Shown one piece after another: positions 1 to 5,675 of a stretch of 5,984 nt of DNA (the first letter of the stretch is position 1; the number at the start of each line of letters is the position of its first letter). The position numbers were made by a program, and so were the translations under genes. The notes below the pieces were generated by a model, which was given only the letters and a program-made list of their open reading frames with translations, was not told the DNA's origin and did no database searches. The stretch is from Akkermansiaceae bacterium UBA2367. GTDB taxonomy: Bacteria; Verrucomicrobiota; Verrucomicrobiia; Verrucomicrobiales; DEV007. The DNA is taken from the NCBI GenBank assembly GCA_002344525.1, contig DDTJ01000085.1, forward strand, positions 19,432 to 25,415. Direction: 5' to 3'.

Positions 1-1
1 C

Positions 2-40
2 CTGGGCTTCCGCCCCGCCCTAGTTCCTTCCGTCCAGTGA
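2..40 (+). CDS. C-terminal fragment of a plus-strand protein, possibly FGE-sulfatase/SUMF1-like
   Basis: Only the last 12 codons and the TGA stop (38-40) are in the window; they read LGFRPALVPSVQ. A terminal GFR followed by small and hydrophobic residues is the usual end of formylglycine-generating-enzyme (FGE-sulfatase/SUMF1) domains, which are often numerous in Verrucomicrobiota and Planctomycetota. That resemblance is the only evidence. The other two plus frames also run a short way into the window (stops at 21-23 and 70-72), so the frame choice depends on the GFR motif. The family call is a guess from a dozen residues; the full gene lies to the left. Confidence 0.35.
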   Translation: MGFRPALVPSVQ

Positions 41-70
41 GCGGAGCGAAAGCCCGAGCAGCGGAGGCCT

Positions 71-100
71 GACGGGTGGAGGCGGCAGCCGGAACCCGTC
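71..100. terminator. strong hairpin, possible terminator between convergent gene ends
   Basis: GACGGGT (71-77) is perfectly complementary to ACCCGTC (94-100). Inside, GGC (81-83) pairs with GCC (88-90) around a GGCA loop, with a symmetric GGA/GGA internal loop between the two stems. It lies between the stop of the plus-strand fragment (40) and the stop of the minus-strand Dabb gene (163), where a bidirectional terminator would be expected. No T run follows on either strand, so intrinsic termination is not proven; it could also be an RNA 3' end-stabilising structure or part of a dispersed repeat. Two similar 15-base stretches, at 36-50 and 135-149 (AGTGAGCGGAGCGAA and AAGTGAGCGAAGCGAA-like), flank it. 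Confidence 0.35.
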
Positions 101-162
101 GGGGCCGGAGCGCCGGAAGCGAGGCCTTGAAATGAAGTGAGCGAAGCGAACGGAACTCCCAG

Positions 163-483
163 TCACCTCGCGGCGTCCCGCCGCGAGCCGGACTCCAACG
201 CCTCGAAATCCGCCTCTTGGAACGAGGCGACCTCGGGGATCCAGCGGTCCCGGACAAAGCCCGCGTGGAGCGGATGCCCGTTGTAGGAGGCGTAGTCCTC
301 CCGGCTTGCGAAGCGCATCGAGATGCCGAAGGAATGGTCGAGCTTCGCGCTGGTCTGGCGGCGGATGGCGAAGTCGAGCACGCCGGGAATGGCGGCCAGC
401 CCCCCGGCGGCGGCGAGGAAGGCGGCCTCCTCGGGCGAACCGGGCGGATGGACGAGCCGGAAGGTGACGGTGTGTTCGATCAT
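163..483 (-). CDS. Dabb (stress-responsive A/B barrel) domain protein
   Basis: A 106-residue protein that is a single Dabb domain, the dimeric ferredoxin-like alpha/beta barrel fold. Visible family hallmarks are the N-terminal strand MIEHTVTFRL, a helix rich in E and A (residues about 16-30), the IPGV turn before the next strand, a DHSFGISMRF strand, and the closing motif YASYNGHPLH near residue 70, which matches the family's Y..Y..HP.H pattern. Family members are small cytosolic proteins, often of unknown role; some are stress-induced or catalyse small-molecule reactions, and no substrate can be named here. The frame stays open upstream to a Met at 585, but that extension (basic, low complexity) runs through the repeat at 543-617, so the Met at 481-483 was chosen because it starts exactly at the domain. 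No good Shine-Dalgarno is seen. The gene is divergent from glnD across a 360-base gap. The C-terminal tail (GSRRDAAR) is polar and probably disordered. Confidence 0.85.
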   Translation of the reverse strand: MIEHTVTFRLVHPPGSPEEAAFLAAAGGLAAIPGVLDFAIRRQTSAKLDHSFGISMRFASREDYASYNGHPLHAGFVRDRWIPEVASFQEADFEALESGSRRDAAR

Positions 484-542
484 GGCGGGATCGGTCGTCG
501 CGTCAAGGAGCGTGGGCAAATGGGTTTTTTGCGTATGTCTTT

Positions 543-617
543 GTAGCGAAATTCGTGAGAATTTCGACGAACGTTCCCTGGGCATCGACGGGGAGAAGTT
601 CTCACGAACTTCTCTAC
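543..617. repeat. REPIN copy 1 (two inverted REP palindromes)
   Basis: The element opens with GTAG (543-546) and a perfect hairpin: CGAAATTC (547-554), loop GTGA, GAATTTCG (559-566). It closes with the inverse arrangement: GAGAAGTTC (593-601), loop TCAC, GAACTTCTC (606-614), ending in CTAC (614-617), the complement of GTAG. Read from either end, it is GTAG followed by a palindrome with a GTGA loop; the two REPs differ at only a few stem positions, and those changes are compensatory within each stem. A 26-base spacer (567-592) lies between them. GTAG followed by a palindrome is the recognised signature of REP sequences mobilised by TnpA-REP (RAYT) Y1 tyrosine transposases, and a head-to-head pair is a REPIN. 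No transposase is in the window. Confidence 0.8.
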
Positions 618-665
618 CATTACCGTCTGCTTGTTTTGCTCTCGCAGCCCTGCTGTATAGGCTTT

Positions 666-739
666 GTAGCGAAATTCGTGAGAATTTCGACGAGCGTCCC
701 TGGGCATCGACGGGGAGAAGTTCTCACGAACTTCTCTAC
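666..739. repeat. REPIN copy 2 (two inverted REP palindromes)
   Basis: Nearly identical to the copy at 543-617. GTAG is at 666-669, the left hairpin arms CGAAATTC and GAATTTCG are at 670-677 and 682-689 with a GTGA loop, the right hairpin arms are at 715-723 and 728-736 with a TCAC loop, and CTAC is at 736-739. The only differences lie in the spacer: one base is lost and one substituted (AACGTTCCC in copy 1, AGCGTCCC here). Both palindromes are intact, which suggests recent duplication or selection on the hairpins. It lies between the divergent Dabb gene and glnD, about 105 bases before the glnD start. Confidence 0.8.
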
Positions 740-802
740 AGGCACCGTCGGCTCGCTTTGCTCGCGCTTCATGCGTATGCCCTCCAAGTAGGGAGAATAA
801 TC

Positions 803-831
803 TTCGCAATCAGGGCGATTTCCCGTTTAAT
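803..831 (+). promoter_or_regulatory. candidate sigma-70-type promoter of glnD
   Basis: TTCGCA (803-808) matches the -35 consensus at four of six positions and TTTAAT (826-831) matches the -10 at five of six, with an ideal 17-base spacer. Transcription would begin near 838, leaving only about six bases before the glnD ATG at 844, so the message would be nearly leaderless. This agrees with the absence of a Shine-Dalgarno sequence. It was found by eye and has no direct support; no sigma-54 or NtrC-type site was seen. Confidence 0.4.
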
Positions 832-843
832 TCGCCTCCTCCC

Positions 844-3645
844 ATGCCCACCGAAACCCTCCTCGAAAAGGCCCGCGCCCGGGCCAGCGAGACCCTCGAC
901 GCCGTGAAGGCGTCGTCGGGCGAGCGGCGCAGCCCCCTCGCGATCTACAAGGAGTTCCTCAAGACGGGACGCCGGGAGATCCGCGAGGCCCACGCGGCGG
1001 GCGGCGGCGGCATCGAGATCGCGTCGCGCCGCTCGGGCCTCGTCGATGTGCTCGTCACCGACCTCTTCCGTCACTGCCTCGACGAGAGTGGCGCGGCGGC
1101 AGGGGCCGGGCAGGAGCCTCCCGCGACCGTCATGGCGGTCGGCGGCTACGGGCGCGGGCAGCTCAACCCCGGCAGCGACATCGACCTGCAGTTCCTCTTG
1201 CCCGGCTCGTCCCTGAGGCTCGCCCCCCCGGTCGAGGATCTCGTGAAGCGGGTCTCGACGATGCTTTTCGACCTCGGCCTGAAGGTGAGCTACCCGGTGC
1301 GCTCGGTGAAGGAGACCTGCAAGTTCGCGAACCAGGACCACCCGACCAAGACGGCCCTGCTCGACGCGCGCTTCGTCACGGGCGACCCCGCCCTCTTCGC
1401 CCGCTTCGAGGAGTCCTTTTTCGAGCAGTGCCTCCGCGGCCACGAGAAGAGCTACCTCGCCGAGCGCAGCCGCGACATCCGTTCCCGGCACCAGAAATAC
1501 GGCAACACCCCGCACCTCCAGGAGCCGAACGTGAAGGAGGGCTGCGGCGGCCTGCGCGACTACCACAACCTCGTCTGGGTGCTCTGGGTGCTGCGCCAGT
1601 CGCGGGATCTGGACGCGCTCGTGCGGCAGGGCAAGCTGACCGAAATCGCCCGCGCGGAGATCGAGGAGGCCTTCGAGTTCCTCATGCGCGTGCGCAACGA
1701 GCTGCACTACAGCCAGCAAGGCACGCCGGGCGACATCCTCACCCTGCGTCTGCAGGGGGTCGTGGCGACAAAACTGGACTTCCCCGGCGCGAACATCCTG
1801 CGCCGCAGCGAGGCTTTCATGCGGGACTACTACCGCCACACCCGCAACCTCTACCAGCACGGCACCTCGCTGATGCAGGCCTTCGAGCTGGAGGTCGTCG
1901 GCGACGACACCAAGCGCATCCCCGTCTTCCACTTCCTCGCCCGCCAAACCCCGGCGGAGGAGCCTTTCGATGGCTTCTACGCGAAAGGCGGCCTGATCTA
2001 CCCGCAGGACGAGGGCGTCTTCGAGGAGGACCCGGCGCGGATGATGCGCTGTTTCCTCCATTCGCAGCGGCGCAACCTGCGCACCAGCCCGGAGATACGC
2101 CGTCTCTTCAAGCTGAACTGGGACCGCATCGACGGGAACTTCCGCCGCAGCCGCGCGGTGCGCGACACCTTCGAGGAGATCCTGCAAAACCGAGGGCAGG
2201 TCGCCCACATCCTGCGCCGCATGCACCGCGTCGGCTTCCTCGGGCGCTATGTGCCGGAGTTCGGCCAGCTCACCGACCTCGTCCAGCACGAGTTCTTCCA
2301 CCGCTACTCCGCCGACGAGCACACCCTGCGCTGCATCGAGGTGCTCGACTCGCTCATCCTCAGCGAGGACCCGAAGAAGCAGCTTTTCAAGCGCATCTTC
2401 CAGGACATGGAGGACCCCGTGGCCCTCTACATCGCCCTGCTCATGCACGACACGGGCCGGGCCGAGAACGTGCGCCACCACGAGGACGCCAGCGCCATCC
2501 TCGCCGCGCAGGTTTGCCGCCGCCTCGGCTACGGGGGCGACCGTCTGCGGCTGATCATGTTCCTCGTCGACCATCACCTCACTTTCTGGAGGACCTCGAC
2601 GACGATGGATATCGGCGACCTGAAGACGATCGCCAATTTCGCCGCCGCGATGAAGAGCGTCTCGTGGATGGAGGCGCTCCACCTCTTCACCTACGTCGAT
2701 TCCAAGGGTACCAACGACGAGGCTTGGAACGACTGGAAGGCCTCCCTGATGTTCCAGCTCCATCGCCGCACGGCCTCCTACTTCGAGGATCGCGGCAAGT
2801 ATCGCGAGGAGTTCACCCGCCCCCTCTCCGAGACGAAGCGCGAGGTCCTCGCGAAGCTGCCCCCGAGCTATTTGGAGGAGGTGGAGGCCCACTTCGCGAA
2901 AATGCCGGAGCGCTATTTCCGCCATCGCGGCGCGGCCAGCATCGTGCGGCATGTGAAGCTCTTCCACCGCTTCTTCAAGGAGGTCCGCAAACCCACCCAC
3001 GAGAGCCTCGTCCCCGTGCTCGGGTGGGAGGCGCGGCCCAACGAGGGCTGCAGCCTCCTCGAAGTCGCCGGATGGAATCGCCACCACCTCCTCGCCAAGG
3101 TCGCCGGGGCGCTGGCCGCGCGGAACCTGAACATCCTCTCCGCCGACCTCTTCACCCGCGCCGACGACCTCGTCCTGAACATCTTCCGCATCTGCACGCC
3201 CACCTTCAACCCCGTGACCTCGACGCGCGAGATCGAGCGCATCGAGGGGCTGCTGGAGCAGGAGTTCGACATCGGGGAGAAGGCGGTGAACTTCCGCTCC
3301 CTCATCGAGGAGCGCATCGCCCCCACCATCCTGAGCACCGAACCTCTGGACTTCGACATCCCGCAGCGGGTCTACCTCTCGAACGACGAGGAGGAGGCCT
3401 CCACCGTCCTCGAAATCCAGGCGCAGGACCGCATCGGCCTGCTCTACGACCTCTTCACCCTGCTCGGCAACCTCGACGCCGAGGTGCTCAACGCCCGCAT
3501 CAGCACCCAGGCAGGCGCGGCCATCGACCGCTTCTACCTCATCGATTCGAGGACGGAGCGGAAGATCGCCGACAAGGAGCGCCTCGCGCAAATCGAGCGG
3601 GAGGTCGGGGAATGCCTGCGCGTCAAAGGGGCGGAAACCCGGTAG
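844..3645 (+). CDS. glnD: GlnD: bifunctional [protein-PII] uridylyltransferase / uridylyl-removing enzyme
   Basis: A cytosolic nitrogen sensor that uridylylates PII proteins (GlnB/GlnK) when glutamine is low and removes UMP when glutamine is high, so steering glutamine synthetase activity and nitrogen-regulated transcription. The 933 residues follow the full GlnD order. The nucleotidyltransferase domain has GGYGRG (100-105) and the metal-binding SDIDL (111-115, Asp112 and Asp114), followed by the family signature KEGCGGLRDYHNL (231-243). The HD hydrolase domain follows, with FHRYSADEHTL (485-495), HD at 535-536, H545/H546 and DHH (576-578). Two C-terminal ACT domains begin near 737 (WNRHHLLAKVAGAL) and 856 (QDRIGLLYDLFTLLG) and should bind glutamine. 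E. coli GlnD is 890 residues, so this one is full length with modest extensions. ATG 844 is the first in-frame ATG and fits the family N-terminus; the bases before it are pyrimidine-rich (GCCTCCTCCC) with no Shine-Dalgarno. The usual HDIAKG reads HDTGRA here, with Arg539 in place of Lys. No PII or glnA gene is in the window. Confidence 0.96.
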   Translation: MPTETLLEKARARASETLDAVKASSGERRSPLAIYKEFLKTGRREIREAHAAGGGGIEIASRRSGLVDVLVTDLFRHCLDESGAAAGAGQEPPATVMAVGGYGRGQLNPGSDIDLQFLLPGSSLRLAPPVEDLVKRVSTMLFDLGLKVSYPVRSVKETCKFANQDHPTKTALLDARFVTGDPALFARFEESFFEQCLRGHEKSYLAERSRDIRSRHQKYGNTPHLQEPNVKEGCGGLRDYHNLVWVLWVLRQSRDLDALVRQGKLTEIARAEIEEAFEFLMRVRNELHYSQQGTPGDILTLRLQGVVATKLDFPGANILRRSEAFMRDYYRHTRNLYQHGTSLMQAFELEVVGDDTKRIPVFHFLARQTPAEEPFDGFYAKGGLIYPQDEGVFEEDPARMMRCFLHSQRRNLRTSPEIRRLFKLNWDRIDGNFRRSRAVRDTFEEILQNRGQVAHILRRMHRVGFLGRYVPEFGQLTDLVQHEFFHRYSADEHTLRCIEVLDSLILSEDPKKQLFKRIFQDMEDPVALYIALLMHDTGRAENVRHHEDASAILAAQVCRRLGYGGDRLRLIMFLVDHHLTFWRTSTTMDIGDLKTIANFAAAMKSVSWMEALHLFTYVDSKGTNDEAWNDWKASLMFQLHRRTASYFEDRGKYREEFTRPLSETKREVLAKLPPSYLEEVEAHFAKMPERYFRHRGAASIVRHVKLFHRFFKEVRKPTHESLVPVLGWEARPNEGCSLLEVAGWNRHHLLAKVAGALAARNLNILSADLFTRADDLVLNIFRICTPTFNPVTSTREIERIEGLLEQEFDIGEKAVNFRSLIEERIAPTILSTEPLDFDIPQRVYLSNDEEEASTVLEIQAQDRIGLLYDLFTLLGNLDAEVLNARISTQAGAAIDRFYLIDSRTERKIADKERLAQIEREVGECLRVKGAETR

Positions 3646-3666
3646 GGACGGCTGGCTCAGCCGTCC
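3646..3666. terminator. perfect hairpin between convergent genes
   Basis: Starting at the base after the glnD stop, GGACGGCTG (3646-3654) pairs perfectly with CAGCCGTCC (3658-3666) around a three-base loop, or eight pairs with a five-base loop. It lies in the 42-base gap between the convergent glnD and transpeptidase genes and could serve both strands. Neither side has a T run, so it is either a non-canonical or Rho-assisted terminator or a 3'-end-protecting structure. Confidence 0.55.
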
Positions 3667-3687
3667 GTCGTGGAGGAGCGGCGTTGT

Positions 3688-5475
3688 CTACTCCCCTTCC
3701 TTCCAAGGGAGGACGGCGGCGAGGGTCCTCGCGTTGACGGTGTCCAGCCCGTAGACGTCCCGCCCCGGCGCGAGGAGGTAGCGCCCGCCGGGCGCGGGGC
3801 GCGGGAAGGTCGTGAAATAGGTGATGTAGACGTTGATGCCGCCTTTCACCGCGACGCCTTTGTTGAGGTCGTTCTGCATCGAGGCGCGGACCCGCTCAAG
3901 AGTCCAGCCTTCGGGGGCGAAGACCCAATGGGCCAGCTCGTCCGGTTTCTCGACGCGGACGCAGCCGTGGCTGAAGTCCCGGTTGGCGCGGGCGAAGTAG
4001 CTCTTCGCCGGGGTGTCGTGCATGTAGATGTTGAAGCGGTTCGGGAAGAGGAACTTCACATAGCCGAGCGCGTTGCTGCCGCCCGGCTTCTGGCGGATGA
4101 GGATCTTCCCCTGGGCGACGGACTCAAGCGTGTCGGGGGAGAGGCGGTTGCCCGCGCTCGCGCCGAAGGAGGTGACGAGCTCGTAGTTGTTGCGGCTCAG
4201 GTAGCCCCAGTCCTCCTGCATCTTCGGCAGCAGCTCCTTCCGCGCGATGCTGGGCGGCACGTTCCAGTAGGGGCCGAAGACGACCTCCTGCATCCGGTCG
4301 CGGAAGATGTTCGTGTGCTGGGATTCGACGCTCGCCTTGCCGTGGACGATGCGCATCGATTTCGCGGGGAAGTCGTTCGCGTCGAAGAGGTGGAGCTCCG
4401 CGCAGGGAAGGTTCGCGAGCGCGTAGCGGTCCCCCGGTTTGCCGGGCATGAGGCGGGCGCGATGGAGATTGATGACGAGGGAGCGGAAGCGCTCGGCGGC
4501 GTTCGTATTCAAGTAGCGCCACGAGGTCTGGCCGAAAATGCCGTCGGGATCAAGGCCGTAGTCGCTCTGGAAGGCGACGAGGGCTCCGGTCAATTCCGGC
4601 GACATGGAGGTGAGGTGCGCGGCTTGACCGGGGTCCATCCGGAGGTAGCCGCGGTCGATGAGGTGGGCGGCGATGGCGGGGGCGGCGGGGTAGATTTCGC
4701 CGGGCTTGCCGGGGCCGATCTGCTCGGGGCTGGGGATCTGGGGCAGGCCCGAGTATTGGAGGATCGCCTCCTTTGCCGCCGGGTAGGCCTTGAGCAGTTC
4801 GCGGTAGATCCAGTTCTTCGGTGCCATCGCTTCCATTGCCTTGGCCATGTCGAAGGGGCGCAGGGAGGTCGCGGTGACGAGATCGCCGAGGATGGACTCG
4901 ACGGAGCGGTCGTCCGAACCGGGCTTGTCGTCCGAATCCCAGTCAGGCCAGATTTTGGAAAAGGGAACCGCTCCGATGCGGATGAGCAGGGCGGCATCGA
5001 CGAAGGCCGCGGTGCGGGCGAGATCCGCCGCCTCGACCGGTCCGGCCGGGACGAGCGGCGCGAGCGCGTCGGGATCGAGGGCCAGCAGCTCCGGCAGGGC
5101 ATGGCGTTTCAACTCCTCCGCGAGAGTCCGGTGGAAGCCCGCTGCCGCCTCGGGTTCCCACATTGGGCGCATGCCGCGCTGGGCGTAGGCCCGCGCGATC
5201 ACCGTCGCCGCGAGTTTCGCGAAATGGCGGTCGGCGGGAAGGAGGGGGTGGACTTGGCTGCGGATGGCCTCCTCCTCCGGCGTTGCGGGGATCGGGGCCT
5301 CCGCTTGCGCCGGGGCGGCGGGGCGGGGGGCGGTGGCCACGGGTTCGCCGGGGTCCGCGTCCTCGACGATGGGTTCCGCGATCAGAGCCTGGGCACGGAG
5401 GGAAGAGGGGGCGGCGGGGGTGGATGGAAGCAGGACCGCGAGCAGGAGCAGGAAGGAGGGGCGGAGAGAATCCAT
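3688..5475 (-). CDS. secreted L,D-transpeptidase, YcbB/LdtD type, with peptidoglycan-binding domain
   Basis: Members of this family make 3-3 (mDAP-mDAP) crosslinks in peptidoglycan in the periplasm through an active-site cysteine. The 595-residue protein has a signal peptide (hydrophobic core about 7-16; likely cleavage after AQA, residues 28-30), then an Ala/Pro/Glu-rich linker to about 70. An N-terminal region (about 75-260) corresponds to the YcbB scaffold domain. A PG_binding_1-type domain (about 262-325) contains LTGALVAFQSDYGLDPDGIFG. The YkuD catalytic domain (about 358-525) carries family marks GPYWNVPPSI (401-410), PGGSNALGYVKFLFPN (464-479), HDTP (486-489) and the catalytic SHGCVR (502-507, Cys505). 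Length and order match E. coli LdtD (615 residues). The Met at 5473-5475 starts directly at the signal peptide; the sequence before it is pyrimidine-rich (CCTCCTTTCC) with no Shine-Dalgarno. The gene converges on glnD and diverges from the rRNA operon. Crosslink type and any role in stress or beta-lactam tolerance are inferred from the family. Confidence 0.93.
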   Translation of the reverse strand: MDSLRPSFLLLLAVLLPSTPAAPSSLRAQALIAEPIVEDADPGEPVATAPRPAAPAQAEAPIPATPEEEAIRSQVHPLLPADRHFAKLAATVIARAYAQRGMRPMWEPEAAAGFHRTLAEELKRHALPELLALDPDALAPLVPAGPVEAADLARTAAFVDAALLIRIGAVPFSKIWPDWDSDDKPGSDDRSVESILGDLVTATSLRPFDMAKAMEAMAPKNWIYRELLKAYPAAKEAILQYSGLPQIPSPEQIGPGKPGEIYPAAPAIAAHLIDRGYLRMDPGQAAHLTSMSPELTGALVAFQSDYGLDPDGIFGQTSWRYLNTNAAERFRSLVINLHRARLMPGKPGDRYALANLPCAELHLFDANDFPAKSMRIVHGKASVESQHTNIFRDRMQEVVFGPYWNVPPSIARKELLPKMQEDWGYLSRNNYELVTSFGASAGNRLSPDTLESVAQGKILIRQKPGGSNALGYVKFLFPNRFNIYMHDTPAKSYFARANRDFSHGCVRVEKPDELAHWVFAPEGWTLERVRASMQNDLNKGVAVKGGINVYITYFTTFPRPAPGGRYLLAPGRDVYGLDTVNARTLAAVLPWKEGE

Positions 5476-5493
5476 AAGTACTGGAAAGGAGGA

Positions 5494-5522
5494 AGCCTAA
5501 CCGATCCGGGCGACGGTGACAA
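5494..5522 (-). promoter_or_regulatory. weak candidate promoter of the L,D-transpeptidase gene
   Basis: Read on the minus strand, TTGTCA (5517-5522) matches the -35 consensus at five of six positions and TAGGCT (5494-5499) is a poor -10 match (three of six), with a 17-base spacer. Transcription would start about 12 bases before the ATG at 5475. The weak -10 keeps confidence low; it is the best pair seen between the gene and the divergent rRNA promoter. Confidence 0.3.
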
Positions 5523-5530
5523 CTGCGGAG

Positions 5531-5562
5531 CGCCGCTGGAACCGGGCGGGAATGGAGCGGCG
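5531..5562. repeat. 7-bp inverted repeat between the divergent promoters
   Basis: CGCCGCT (5531-5537) and AGCGGCG (5556-5562) are perfectly complementary across 18 bases. It lies just upstream of the candidate transpeptidase promoter and about 40 bases before the UP-like tract of the rRNA promoter, so it could be a protein-binding dyad. In sequence this GC-rich, a 7-bp dyad can also arise by chance. Confidence 0.25.
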
Positions 5563-5600
5563 AGGGGGCCGTCCAAGGGCGCTTCGAAGGGACTCGGAGG

Positions 5601-5655
5601 ATTTTTGAAAAAGTTCGACAAAAGCGGTTGACCATTCCAGAAAGACTCCTATATT
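5601..5655 (+). promoter_or_regulatory. rRNA operon promoter with UP-like element
   Basis: TTGACC (5628-5633) and TATATT (5650-5655) each match the sigma-70 consensus at five of six positions, spaced 16 bases apart. Upstream, 5601-5623 is a sharp AT-rich island (ATTTTTGAAAAAG and onward) in otherwise GC-rich DNA, at the position of an UP element bound by the RNA polymerase alpha subunits. Directly after the -10, bases 5656-5667 (CACCGCCCGCCC) form a GC-rich discriminator, the feature that makes rRNA promoters sensitive to ppGpp and initiating NTP levels. Transcription should begin near 5661-5664, about 290 bases before the 16S gene. The combination and location make this the best-supported promoter in the window. 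Confidence 0.8.
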
Positions 5656-5675
5656 CACCGCCCGCCCAAAAGAGG

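Larger units (their letters stand above)
531..791. repeat. tandem array of a ~122-bp repeat unit carrying REPIN elements
   Basis: This fills most of the gene-free stretch 484-843. The GTAG heads of two near-identical elements are at 543 and 666, 123 bp apart. Similarity continues past the REPIN cores: 618-645 and 740-767 align at about two thirds of positions, sharing ACCGTC, TTTGCTC and CGC. Before the first unit lies GCGTATG (531-537), the related GCTGTATAGG lies before the second (652-661), and GCGTATG recurs at 773-779, followed by a GTAG at 788-791, 122 bp after the second head. This suggests two and a partial third copy made by tandem duplication, the third decayed beyond its first 20 bases. 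The region between 484 and 530 shows nothing recognisable besides a G/T run. Confidence 0.7.

Noticed and set aside
484..585. N-terminal extension of the Dabb protein to a Met at 583-585
   Set aside because: The 34 extra residues are encoded partly by the REPIN at 543-617 and are not part of the domain; the Met at 481-483 begins exactly at the conserved first strand.
543..739. CRISPR-like repeats
   Set aside because: There are only two units, each palindromic in two places, with no uniform repeat-spacer pattern and no cas genes; the structure fits REPINs.
796..801. AATAAT as an alternative -10 for glnD
   Set aside because: No acceptable -35 lies 16-18 bases upstream; the 803-831 pair is better spaced.
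769..3591. 940-codon open frame on the minus strand opposite glnD
   Set aside because: It mirrors the third-position GC bias of glnD, its translation is low-complexity (V/E/A/L/R-rich) without a recognisable fold, while the plus strand encodes a clear full-length GlnD.
1428..3737. 769-codon plus-strand frame overlapping glnD
   Set aside because: The translation is Pro/Arg/Ala-rich, typical of an out-of-frame reading of GC-rich coding DNA, and shows no domain.
5487..5493. Strong Shine-Dalgarno-like AGGAGG on the plus strand
   Set aside because: No start codon follows at a usable distance; it is the complement of the pyrimidine tract before the transpeptidase start.
3670..5631. 653-codon plus-strand frame opposite the L,D-transpeptidase
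   Set aside because: It is a G/V/E/R-rich antisense shadow of a gene whose catalytic motifs and signal peptide are clear on the other strand.
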